Shown here: one piece after another, positions 9,391 through 16,424 of the stretch | Position numbering within the stretch: the stretch's first letter is position 1 | Layout: every line of letters begins with the position of its first letter | Assembly: GCF_004343155.1 (NCBI RefSeq) | Contig: NZ_SMDC01000001.1 | Span: 598,201 to 662,200, forward strand | DNA length: 64,000 nucleotides | Direction: 5' to 3' | Source of the DNA: Marichromatium gracile | Lineage (GTDB): Bacteria > Pseudomonadota > Gammaproteobacteria > Chromatiales > Chromatiaceae | The notes under the pieces: model-generated | The model's input: the letters and a program-made list of their open reading frames with translations, nothing else | Databases searched by the model: none | What the model was told of the DNA's origin: nothing | Made by a program: the position numbers and the translations under genes

Positions 9391-9632
9391 AGATCTGTCA
9401 GGTCGAGCGCCCGCTGGTCGCCACCAACCGCATCCCCGGGCTCGAACACCGTCACCTCCAGGTGGTGCGCGACGGCAAGAGCCAGCTGGTGGCGGTCGAT
9501 GCGGTCGGCTGTACCCCGGGCGACTGGGTGATCTGTGTCGGCAGCTCGGCGGCGCGCGAGGCGGCCGGTCACAAGGACTATCCGAGCGATCTGACCATCG
9601 TCGGCATCATCGACTACTGGGAGGAGGGCTGA
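9387..9632 (+). CDS. csoS4A: Carboxysome vertex (pentamer) protein CsoS4A
   Basis: 81 residues of the CcmL/EutN pentamer family, which caps the 12 corners of the icosahedral shell. Typical features are KICQVERPLVATNRIPGLEH at the start and PGDWVICVGSSAARE, followed by DLTIVGIID. The ATG at 9387 overlaps the csoSCA stop by four bases and sits behind GGGAGGG. A second pentamer gene starts 2 bp after its stop, so the pair is translationally linked. Confidence 0.95.
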   Translation: MKICQVERPLVATNRIPGLEHRHLQVVRDGKSQLVAVDAVGCTPGDWVICVGSSAAREAAGHKDYPSDLTIVGIIDYWEEG

Positions 9633-9634
9633 AC

Positions 9635-9916
9635 ATGGAGATCATGCAGGTGGAGCGCTCGCTGGTCTGCAGCCGGCGCATCCCCGGGCTGGAATCGGTG
9701 TCGCTGCGGGTGCTGCGCGGCGCGCGCGGCGCCCGCGCGGTGGCCGTCGACACCCTGGGTGCGCGACCCGGCAACTGGGTGTTCACCATCTCCGGGTCGG
9801 CGGCGCGCCTCGCCGTGGGCAAGTCGATCCTCACCGATCTGAGCATCGGCGGGATCATCGATCACTGGGAGAGGGACGCTGCGCGTCCCGATCCTCGTTC
9901 GCAGCGTTCATGTTGA
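9635..9916 (+). CDS. csoS4B: Carboxysome vertex (pentamer) protein CsoS4B
   Basis: 93 residues, paralogue of the previous gene: MEIMQVERSLVCSRRIPGLE, then RPGNWVFTISGSAARLAVG and DLSIGGIIDHWE. The last ~12 residues (DAARPDPRSQRSC) form a polar tail absent from CsoS4A. The presence of both S4A and S4B is usual for alpha-carboxysome operons. It is followed 19 bp later by the first hexamer gene. Confidence 0.95.
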   Translation: MEIMQVERSLVCSRRIPGLESVSLRVLRGARGARAVAVDTLGARPGNWVFTISGSAARLAVGKSILTDLSIGGIIDHWERDAARPDPRSQRSC

Positions 9917-9935
9917 GACAGAGGAGTCTGAGACC

Positions 9936-10250
9936 ATGGCCGAAGAGCACTACGGAATCGCCCTGGGGATGATCGAGACGCGCGGGCTGGTGCCCGCGAT
10001 CGAGGCGGCCGACGCCATGACCAAGGCCGCCGAGGTGCGGCTGATCGGTCGCGAGTTCGTCGGCGGCGGCTATGTCACCGTGCTGGTGCGCGGCGAGACC
10101 GGGGCGGTCAACGCCGCGGTGCGCGCCGGGGCCGACGCCTGCGAGCGGGTCGGCGACGGGCTGGTGGCGGCGCACATCATCGCCCGCCCGCACCGCGAGG
10201 TCGAGCCAGTGCTGCCGACCGGGAAGCCCGATTCGCAGCAGAGCGCTTGA
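9936..10250 (+). CDS. csoS1: Carboxysome shell hexamer protein CsoS1, copy 1
   Basis: 104 residues, single BMC-H domain, which tiles the shell facets as hexamers with a central pore. It shows IALGMIETRGLVPAIEAADA, the KAAEVRLIGREFVGGGYVTV strand and the AAHIIARPHREVEPVLP ending. Residues 9-91 are identical to copy 2; only the first eight residues and the C-terminal tail (TGKPDSQQSA here) differ. The ATG at 9936 follows GAGGAGTCTGAG. Confidence 0.97.
   Translation: MAEEHYGIALGMIETRGLVPAIEAADAMTKAAEVRLIGREFVGGGYVTVLVRGETGAVNAAVRAGADACERVGDGLVAAHIIARPHREVEPVLPTGKPDSQQSA
9961..10207. repeat. 247-bp identical direct repeat within the two csoS1 genes (second copy 10311-10557)
   Basis: Bases 9961-10207 and 10311-10557 are the same at every position, offset 350 bp. 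Flanking coding bases differ at once (A/G at 10208/10558), and the 5' ends of the two genes differ in codon choice and amino acids. Such identity confined to the core suggests recent duplication or ongoing gene conversion. Confidence 0.95.
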
Positions 10251-10285
10251 GCCTTTGAGTAACCAGTAACGAGGAGTCGACAACC

Positions 10286-10594
10286 ATGGCCAGTGAAACC
10301 TTCGGTATTGCCCTGGGGATGATCGAGACGCGCGGGCTGGTGCCCGCGATCGAGGCGGCCGACGCCATGACCAAGGCCGCCGAGGTGCGGCTGATCGGTC
10401 GCGAGTTCGTCGGCGGCGGCTATGTCACCGTGCTGGTGCGCGGCGAGACCGGGGCGGTCAACGCCGCGGTGCGCGCCGGGGCCGACGCCTGCGAGCGGGT
10501 CGGCGACGGGCTGGTGGCGGCGCACATCATCGCCCGCCCGCACCGCGAGGTCGAGCCGGTGCTGCCGGAGCGTCCCGCCGAGGGTGGCCGCTGA
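10286..10594 (+). CDS. csoS1: Carboxysome shell hexamer protein CsoS1, copy 2
   Basis: 102 residues, single BMC-H domain, identical to copy 1 through the core. The N-terminus (MASETFG) and tail (PERPAEGGR) are its own. ATG at 10286 after GAGGAGTCG. Two hexamer genes in tandem match csoS1C/csoS1A of other operons; there is no third copy and no csoS1D in this window. The C-terminal tails may tune surface contacts of the hexamers, an inference from their being the only differences. Confidence 0.97.
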   Translation: MASETFGIALGMIETRGLVPAIEAADAMTKAAEVRLIGREFVGGGYVTVLVRGETGAVNAAVRAGADACERVGDGLVAAHIIARPHREVEPVLPERPAEGGR

Positions 10595-10653
10595 GCACGG
10601 GCGGTCGCGCCACGGCGAGCGCCGTGGGCGCGATCACCGGGAGGAGCGAGACG

Positions 10654-11121
10654 ATGAGGCTGGATCCGCGTGTGCTCGGCTATCTCGGTCGGGCGCTGAG
10701 TCATGAGTACGGGGCGGTGCAGCAGTATCTCACCCACGCCGGGCTGGCCGCGGCCTGGGGGCTGGAGGCCGGTGCCGCGCGTCTGCGCGTCGAGGCGCGC
10801 GAGGAGCTCGATCACGCCGAGCGGTTGACCGCACGGCTGCTCGATCTCGGCGCCATGCCCGGGGCCTCGCGGTTGCGCCCGGTGCGGGCGGGGACATCGC
10901 TGCAGGCGCTGCTCGAGGCCGATCGCGCGCTCGAGGCCGAGGCGCTGGCGCTCTATCGCGAGGCGGCCGAACACAGCGCCCGTGTCGGCGATACGGTCAG
11001 CGCCGAGCTGTTTGCGGCCCTGTACGAGGAGGAGCGGGCGCACGCCCGTGCGCTCGCCGAGTGGATCGACGACCTGCGCGCCGCCCCGGCGGCGCCCCGG
11101 CTTGGAGGGATTGACGCATGA
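10654..11121 (+). CDS. Ferritin/bacterioferritin-like dinuclear iron protein of the carboxysome operon
   Basis: 155 residues, four-helix ferritin fold. Predicted diiron ligands are Glu in HEYGAVQQY, E-x-x-H in EELDHAERL, Glu in EAEALALYREA, and E-x-x-H in YEEERAHA. This matches the bacterioferritin ferroxidase pattern, although no haem-binding Met is evident. Ferritin-like genes occur after csoS1 in several alpha-carboxysome operons; the role is unknown, perhaps iron or redox handling at the carboxysome. The ATG at 10654 follows GGGAGGAGCGAG. Its stop overlaps the next start (ATGA). Confidence 0.85.
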   Translation: MRLDPRVLGYLGRALSHEYGAVQQYLTHAGLAAAWGLEAGAARLRVEAREELDHAERLTARLLDLGAMPGASRLRPVRAGTSLQALLEADRALEAEALALYREAAEHSARVGDTVSAELFAALYEEERAHARALAEWIDDLRAAPAAPRLGGIDA

Positions 11122-11390
11122 ACCAGAGCGATTGGCGTGAACGCAACCGTCCGGCGCGGCTCGAACGGCGACTGAGCTTCGCCGACTACGACCACACCCG
11201 CGACTTCCTCGAGGACATGGCCGGGGTCAGCGAGCGACTCGGGTATTATCCCGACATCAGCTTCGGTCGCACCCATGTCAGCATCACCATCCATGCCGAG
11301 GACGGCGCCGAGTGCGTCGACCCGGCGCGCCGCGCGCTCGCCGGCGAGGTCGATGCGCTGTTCGCGCGCAGCCAGGGGGCGTCGTCATGA
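11118..11390 (+). CDS. acRAF: acRAF: pterin carbinolamine dehydratase-like RuBisCO assembly factor
   Basis: 90 residues of the pterin-4a-carbinolamine dehydratase fold: RRLSFADYDHTRDFLEDMAG, then ERLGYYPDISFGRTHVSITI, and a C-terminal helix. True dehydratases carry a catalytic H-H-P pattern in the N..W/HHP region; here the place reads YYPDISF, so catalysis is not expected. The carboxysome-linked branch acts as a chaperone-like factor for form IA RuBisCO. It overlaps its neighbours by ATGA on both sides, so translation is coupled with the ferritin-like gene and the small gene that follows. Confidence 0.88.
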   Translation: MNQSDWRERNRPARLERRLSFADYDHTRDFLEDMAGVSERLGYYPDISFGRTHVSITIHAEDGAECVDPARRALAGEVDALFARSQGASS

Positions 11391-11554
11391 GTGCCGAGAC
11401 ACCGTCGACCGAGGGCGACCAGCCGCCGCTCCCCGAGCCGCCGAGCGCGACCCCGCCACCGCGCAAGCCGCGCCGCAAGCGCCCGGGCGCGCCGCGCGCC
11501 GGGTCGCCCGCGCCCGCGCCGCGGCTGCCGCGACGCCGGGTCTGGCCGGACTGA
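11387..11554 (+). CDS. 55-residue Pro/Arg-rich disordered protein, unknown function
   Basis: It starts at the ATG overlapping the acRAF stop (ATGA) and ends at 11554. The N-terminal third is acidic and polar (MSAETPSTEGDQPPLPEP), the rest very basic and Pro-rich (PPPRKPRRKRPGAPRAG ... RRRVWPD). No fold or known family is recognised. Translational coupling to acRAF is the main evidence that it is real. Its composition resembles the intrinsically disordered carboxysome helpers (CsoS2 N-terminal repeats, McdB), so a RuBisCO- or nucleoid-binding role is possible, but this is inference. No McdA (ParA-type) partner is present in this window. Confidence 0.55.
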   Translation: MSAETPSTEGDQPPLPEPPSATPPPRKPRRKRPGAPRAGSPAPAPRLPRRRVWPD

Positions 11555-11618
11555 TCCGAGCCGTCGCCAGGATGCGCGGCCCGGCATCCATCCGTCAGCG
11601 CAGCCACCGGGGTGCCCC

Positions 11619-12596
11619 ATGTTCGATCCCATGCTCAACCTCGTCCGTCATGTCAGCCTGCGTCAGTTGCAGGTGTTCGAGGCCATCGCCCGGCTCAAGA
11701 GCTTCACCAAGGCCGCCGACGAGCTCTATCTCACCCAGCCGACGGTCTCCACCCAGATCAAGCGGTTGAGCGATGCCATCGGGTTGCCGCTGTTCGAGCA
11801 GATCGGCCGCCAGGTCCATCTCACCGAGGCCGGTCGCGAGCTGGAGGTGGCGGTCAAGGAGATGTTCGGCACCCTCGACCGCTTCGAGATGAAGGTCGCC
11901 GATCTCAAGGGGCTCAAGCGCGGCTATCTGCGTCTGTGCGTGATCAGCACCGCCAAGTATTTCGCCCCCGAGGTGCTCGGACGCTTCTGCCAGCAGCACG
12001 CCGGGGTCGACGTCTCGCTCAAGGTCACCAATCGCGATCGGGTGTTCGAGCGCTTGCTCGCCAACAAGGACGATCTCTATATCCTCGGCCAGACCCCGGA
12101 TCGCGAGATCGACCTGTGCTCGCGGGTGTTCGCGCCCAATCCGCTCTATGTTGTCGCCCATCGCGACCACCCGCTGGCGCGCGAGCGCGCCATCCCGCTG
12201 GCGCGGATCGCCGAGGAGCACCTGATCATGCGCGAGCCCGGCTCGGGCATCCGCGACGTGGTGCTGCAGACCTTCGAGCGCGCCGGGTTGCGTCCGCACG
12301 TGCGCATGGAGCTCGGCAGCAACGAGGCGATCAAGCATGCCATCTACGGCAAGCTCGGACTGTCGATTTTGTCGCTCCACACCCTGACCCAGGAAGGTGC
12401 GCGCTCGCAGCTCGCGCTGCTCGATGTCGAGGGTTTTCCGCTGCAGCGCCAGTGGCATGTCGCCCATGCCAAGGGCAAGGAGCTGTCGGTGGTGACCAGC
12501 GCCTTCATCGAGTTCCTCGACGCCGAGAGCGAGCAGCTCATCCGCCAACTCGACAAGACCCGTGCGCGATTGAGCCGCTGGGACGCCGCCGCCTAG
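11619..12596 (+). CDS. cbbR: LysR-type regulator CbbR
   Basis: 325 residues. The N-terminal winged helix-turn-helix reads LRQLQVFEAIARLKSFTKAA then LTQPTVSTQIKRL, typical of CbbR; the C-terminal periplasmic-binding-like domain senses Calvin-cycle metabolites in studied homologues. The ATG at 11619 lies 64 bp after the small gene. The gene is at the 3' end of the carboxysome operon and in the same direction, unlike the common divergent cbbR-cbbL layout. The palindrome at 3749-3774 is a plausible target. It ends 19 bp from the convergent Mrp-like operon. Confidence 0.9.
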   Translation: MFDPMLNLVRHVSLRQLQVFEAIARLKSFTKAADELYLTQPTVSTQIKRLSDAIGLPLFEQIGRQVHLTEAGRELEVAVKEMFGTLDRFEMKVADLKGLKRGYLRLCVISTAKYFAPEVLGRFCQQHAGVDVSLKVTNRDRVFERLLANKDDLYILGQTPDREIDLCSRVFAPNPLYVVAHRDHPLARERAIPLARIAEEHLIMREPGSGIRDVVLQTFERAGLRPHVRMELGSNEAIKHAIYGKLGLSILSLHTLTQEGARSQLALLDVEGFPLQRQWHVAHAKGKELSVVTSAFIEFLDAESEQLIRQLDKTRARLSRWDAAA

Positions 12597-12615
12597 CGCT
12601 CCCTCGTCCGGGTGC

Positions 12616-14922
12616 TCAGCGCGCCGGGGCGGTCAGTCGTTCGAGCAGCTCGAAGTCGATCGCCCCGCGCGCGGGGTCTCCCCGGTCACGCTCGAAGGCG
12701 CGGATCGCCGCGCGGGTACGTGGCCCGATCAGCCCGTCGACCGGCCCCGGATCGAATCCCAGCGCGACCAGCCAGCGCTGCACCCGGCGCACCAGGGCGT
12801 TGCTCAGCTCGGGCGCGTCGAGTGTGCTGCCCTCGCTGTCACAGCGGGGCAGTCGTAACAGGTCCTCGGCGTCGTCGGGGGCGGCGAGCAGGAAGGGGCG
12901 CGCCGGGTCGCAGGCGCTCGCTCCCGGCGTCGATCCCGGCTCGACCCGCGCCGTGGCCTCCGCCTCCTGTATGGACTCGATCTGCGGCGAGGGGTCATCC
13001 GGCGTGCTCTCGACCTCCGGCATGGCCTCGATCTCCGAGGAGGCCTCGATCTCCGAGGTGGATTCGATCTCCGAGGTGGATTCGATCTCCGAGGTGGATT
13101 CGATCTCCGAGGTGGATTCGATCTCCGAGATGGATTCGATCTCCGAGATGGATTCGATCTCCGAGATGGATTCGATCTCCGAGATGGATTCGATCTCCGA
13201 GATGGATTCGATCTCCGAGATGGATTCGATCAGGGGGTCGGACTCCATGGGCCTGGCCGCGATCTCGACCGGCGCGCGCCACAGTGCGCCGATCAACAGC
13301 AGCAGCAGGGTCAGCCACAGCGCCCCGGCGACCGGCCAGCGGCGCAGTGCGTGCTCGCCGTCGGCGACCGCCGGACCGAGGGTGAGTCCCTCCCCGATGC
13401 GCGCGACGAGAGGGCGGGTCAGTGCCAGCCAGACCCTCGCCAGTCGCTGCCAGGCGTGGCTGACGGCATGCCACGGGGGGGCGAGCAGCGCCAGCAGGTC
13501 GCCGGGCGGGACCTGCCCGGCGAGACGGCGCAAGGGGCCGGGCCAGCGCCAGACCAGTAACGCCAGCCCCACCCCGGCGCCGACCAGGAGGGCGTCCTTG
13601 AGTTCGGGGGGCGCCGGTACGAGCAGCGGGAACAGCACCACCAGCGCGACCAGCCCGCCCCAGCTCGCCAGCGCCCAGCCCTGAGCGGGGTGGGGGCGCG
13701 CCTCGATCCCGGCCACCAACCACAGCAGCCGCGCCATCAGCAGGGTGGTCACCACCACCGAGGCGCTCACCAGGGTGAGGATCCACGGCCAGCGCGCGTG
13801 CTCGAGCAACGGCGCCACCGCCGCCTTGGCCGCGGCCCCGCTGGTCAGCGGCGCGCCGGCCATCGCCAGCGCCAGCAGCGCCATGCCGGCGAGGATCAGT
13901 GGCTGCGCCGGCGCGCCCGCCTTGCGCAGCCCCACCCCGAGGAAGAGGCCGCCCTTGACCAGGGCATGGTGGACGACATAGAGCGCCAGTGCGCCCACCC
14001 CGACCTCGGCCAGCGTCGGCTCGGCGAGCATCGCTCCGAGCAGCGCCGCCAGCAGCCCCATCTTGGCGATGCTCGAGTAGGCCAGCACCGTCTTCGCCTC
14101 GGTCTGCATCAGTCCGATCGGCAAGGCCAGCGCCAGGGTCAGCAGCCCGATGCCGGTCAGCAGCTCGCCCCAGCCGGGCAGGGCGATCACGCCTACCGGG
14201 AGATAGCGCAGCCAGCCGAGTAGCGCGACCTTGATCATGGTCGCGCTCAACACCGCGCTGGCCGCCGCCGGCGCCGCCGGGTGGGCGAGCGGCAGCCACA
14301 GGTGCAGCGGCATCAGCCCGGCCTTGACCGCGAGCCCGGCGAGCAGCAGCCCGATGGCCGCAGGTCCGAGCGTGGCGAGCTGTTGCGGCGCCGGGGCGAG
14401 TGTCCCGCTCTCGCTGGCGATCAGCGCCAGGGCCGCGAACAGGGTGACCTCGCCGAGCAACGCCATCGCCAGATAGACCCGCCCGGCACGCAGCGCGCGC
14501 GCGTTGCCCTCGTGGATCACCAGTCCGTAGGCGGCCAGCCCCATGATCGCGAAGCCGGCATAGAAGCTCGCCAGATCCTGGCCGACGATCAGCCACAGGT
14601 TGCCGGCCATGGCGAGCAGAAAGAGTGCGCGGAAGCGCCCGGCAGCGGGACCGAGACCGGCGCTGCCGGCATGGATCCCGGCGACCAGCCACAGCAGCGC
14701 GGTGAACAGCAGATAGGTGCGTCCCAGTGGATCGAGTCCGAGCTGGGTGCCGAGCAGCAGCCAGGGCAGCTCGATACGGGTGCCGAGCGGCACCACGAGC
14801 GTTGCGCCGAGCGCCGGCAGGGGGCCGAGCGCGGCGAGCCAGCGGCCATGGCGCGTGCTGGATGCGAAGGGGGCCAGCAGCAGCGGCCAGATCCAGGCGG
14901 CGAGCAGCAGCCAGGCGCTCAT
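12616..14922 (-). CDS. Antiporter-like (NuoL/M/MrpD family) subunit fused to hexapeptide repeats and a peptidoglycan-binding domain
   Basis: 768 residues. Residues 1-~430 are a polytopic proton-channel subunit of the Nuo/Mrp family, with K200 in GLAVKAGLMPLHLWLP and K231 in ATMIK. The TM5 glutamate of the family (as in GWEGVGL) is replaced: the site reads GFAIMGL with A125. Further helices run to ~555. Residues ~566-631 are 11 copies of S-x-S-E-I-E, then a Pro/Asp/Ser linker, and the last ~65 residues form a PG_binding_1-like domain (RRVQRWLVALGFDPGPVDGLIGP). I know no such fusion. It is the last gene of the operon and overlaps the preceding one by ATGA. If the tail is periplasmic it may anchor the complex to the wall. 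Confidence 0.85.
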   Translation of the reverse strand: MSAWLLLAAWIWPLLLAPFASSTRHGRWLAALGPLPALGATLVVPLGTRIELPWLLLGTQLGLDPLGRTYLLFTALLWLVAGIHAGSAGLGPAAGRFRALFLLAMAGNLWLIVGQDLASFYAGFAIMGLAAYGLVIHEGNARALRAGRVYLAMALLGEVTLFAALALIASESGTLAPAPQQLATLGPAAIGLLLAGLAVKAGLMPLHLWLPLAHPAAPAAASAVLSATMIKVALLGWLRYLPVGVIALPGWGELLTGIGLLTLALALPIGLMQTEAKTVLAYSSIAKMGLLAALLGAMLAEPTLAEVGVGALALYVVHHALVKGGLFLGVGLRKAGAPAQPLILAGMALLALAMAGAPLTSGAAAKAAVAPLLEHARWPWILTLVSASVVVTTLLMARLLWLVAGIEARPHPAQGWALASWGGLVALVVLFPLLVPAPPELKDALLVGAGVGLALLVWRWPGPLRRLAGQVPPGDLLALLAPPWHAVSHAWQRLARVWLALTRPLVARIGEGLTLGPAVADGEHALRRWPVAGALWLTLLLLLIGALWRAPVEIAARPMESDPLIESISEIESISEIESISEIESISEIESISEIESISEIESTSEIESTSEIESTSEIESTSEIEASSEIEAMPEVESTPDDPSPQIESIQEAEATARVEPGSTPGASACDPARPFLLAAPDDAEDLLRLPRCDSEGSTLDAPELSNALVRRVQRWLVALGFDPGPVDGLIGPRTRAAIRAFERDRGDPARGAIDFELLERLTAPAR
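13028..13225. repeat. Eleven tandem 18-bp units inside the antiporter-like gene
   Basis: Units of TCGATCTCCGAGATGGAT (+ strand) or close variants run without gaps from 13028 to 13225. They encode six SISEIE, four STSEIE and one ASSEIE on the - strand. As 18 is a multiple of three, copy change would alter tail length without breaking the frame. There are no spacers, so it is not a CRISPR array. Confidence 0.95.
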
Positions 14923-16424
14923 CGATCATACTCCCGGCGCGCGATCAGCTCGGCCCACTCCAGCGGGCTGAAGGGTGCGGCGGCGAACAGACCGGCGAGC
15001 AGACAGAGGGTCGCGGTGATCAGCGGCGGCCACAGCAGCGCCGCGCGGGTCTCGAGACGGCGCCGCGCGATCCGCTCCTCTGGCCAGTGTTCGGGTGGGG
15101 GGCGGAACCAGGCGCGATAGAGGATCGGCAGGAAGTAGGCGGCGTTGAGCAGGCCGCTGGCGGCGAGCACCGCCAGCACCCAGTCGGCACCGCCGTCGAT
15201 CGCGCCGAGCCCGAGATACCACTTGCTGACGAAGCCGGCCAGCGGCGGGATGCCGATCATGCCCAGCGCGCCGGCGCTGAAGGCCAGCGTCGTCCAGGGC
15301 ATGCGCCGTCCGACCCCGTCCATCTGGCTGACCCGGTGGATGCCGAGGGTCTCGGCATAGTTGCCGGCGCAGAAGAACAGGGTGATCTTCATGATCCCCT
15401 GGTGGACCAGATGGACCAGCCCGCCGACGGTGGCGATCGGACCGAAGATCGAAGTGCCGAGCGCGATGTAGGAGACCTGGCTGACGGTGGAATAGGCCAA
15501 CCGGCTCTTGAGTCCGTCCTGGACCAGGGCGCGCAGCGAACCGTAGAGGATGGTGACGGAGGCCAGCGCGCCGAGCAGCGCGAGCAGCCCGAGCGCGTCG
15601 GCCAGCCCCACGCCGTAGACGTCATAGACCACGCGGACGATACCGAAGGCGCCGGCCTTGACCACCGCCACCGCGTGCAGCAGCGCGCTCACCGGCGCCG
15701 GGGCCACCATCGACTGCGGCAGCCAGCCGTGCAGCGGCACCAGCGCGGCCTTGACCCCGAGCCCGGCGAGCAGCAGCACGAAGATCACCTGGAACTGACC
15801 GTGCAGCGTCGCCGGCAGATCGCCGAGGATGCCGCCCTGGACGAAGTCGAGCGGCCCGGCGAGGGTCTGCAGCCAGACCGCGCCGAGCAGCAGCAGGGCG
15901 CCGCCGCCGACGGTGTAGTAGAGATAGATGCGCGCCCCGCGGGTCGCCTCCGGGGTGCCGCGATGGGCCACCAGCGGATAGGTCGCGAGGGTGAGGATCT
16001 CGTAGCAGATGACGAAGGTGAGCAGGTTGCCCGCCAGGGCGATGCCGACGGTGGCCGAGACGCAGAGACTGAAGAAGCCGAAGAAGCGGCTGCGGTTGGG
16101 GGTGCGCTCGAGATAGCCGATGGCATAGATGGTGGTCACCAGCCAGAGCACCGAGGAGAGGGTGACGAAGAGCACCGAGAGCGCATCGGCGGCGAACACC
16201 AGATCGAGTCCGGGGGCGAGGCTGATACGGCTCTCGTAGTCGTGCTCGTGATAGACCCCCCAGATCATCACTCCGACCAGCGCCAGCTTGGTCAGGGCGC
16301 CGGCCATGTTGAGACTGGTGCGCAGCAGATGGCTGTCCTCGCGCACCAGGAAGATCGCCGCCCCGGGCACCAGCGAGGAGCAGACGATCAGTAGCGGCAG
16401 CAGGGTGTCGAGCGCGCTGCTCAT
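14919..16424 (-). CDS. Mrp/Nuo-type antiporter subunit (MrpA-N/MrpD-like, second copy)
   Basis: 501 residues, about 14 helices, PF00361-type proton/cation channel subunit. Key charges are in place: E142 in CYEILTLATYP (TM5), Lys in LGVKAALVPLHGWLP (TM7), and Lys in AVAVVKAGAF (TM8). GGLVHLVHQGIMKITLFF carries the usual His/Lys of the central channel helices. In this operon it may stand for the antiporter half of MrpA, whose C-terminal parts are encoded as separate genes upstream. ATGA overlaps on both sides show coupled translation. Confidence 0.9.
   Translation of the reverse strand: MSSALDTLLPLLIVCSSLVPGAAIFLVREDSHLLRTSLNMAGALTKLALVGVMIWGVYHEHDYESRISLAPGLDLVFAADALSVLFVTLSSVLWLVTTIYAIGYLERTPNRSRFFGFFSLCVSATVGIALAGNLLTFVICYEILTLATYPLVAHRGTPEATRGARIYLYYTVGGGALLLLGAVWLQTLAGPLDFVQGGILGDLPATLHGQFQVIFVLLLAGLGVKAALVPLHGWLPQSMVAPAPVSALLHAVAVVKAGAFGIVRVVYDVYGVGLADALGLLALLGALASVTILYGSLRALVQDGLKSRLAYSTVSQVSYIALGTSIFGPIATVGGLVHLVHQGIMKITLFFCAGNYAETLGIHRVSQMDGVGRRMPWTTLAFSAGALGMIGIPPLAGFVSKWYLGLGAIDGGADWVLAVLAASGLLNAAYFLPILYRAWFRPPPEHWPEERIARRRLETRAALLWPPLITATLCLLAGLFAAAPFSPLEWAELIARREYDR

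Noticed and set aside
13028..13225. Possible CRISPR array
   Set aside because: Units are contiguous 18-mers without spacers and code in frame, so it is a coding tandem repeat.
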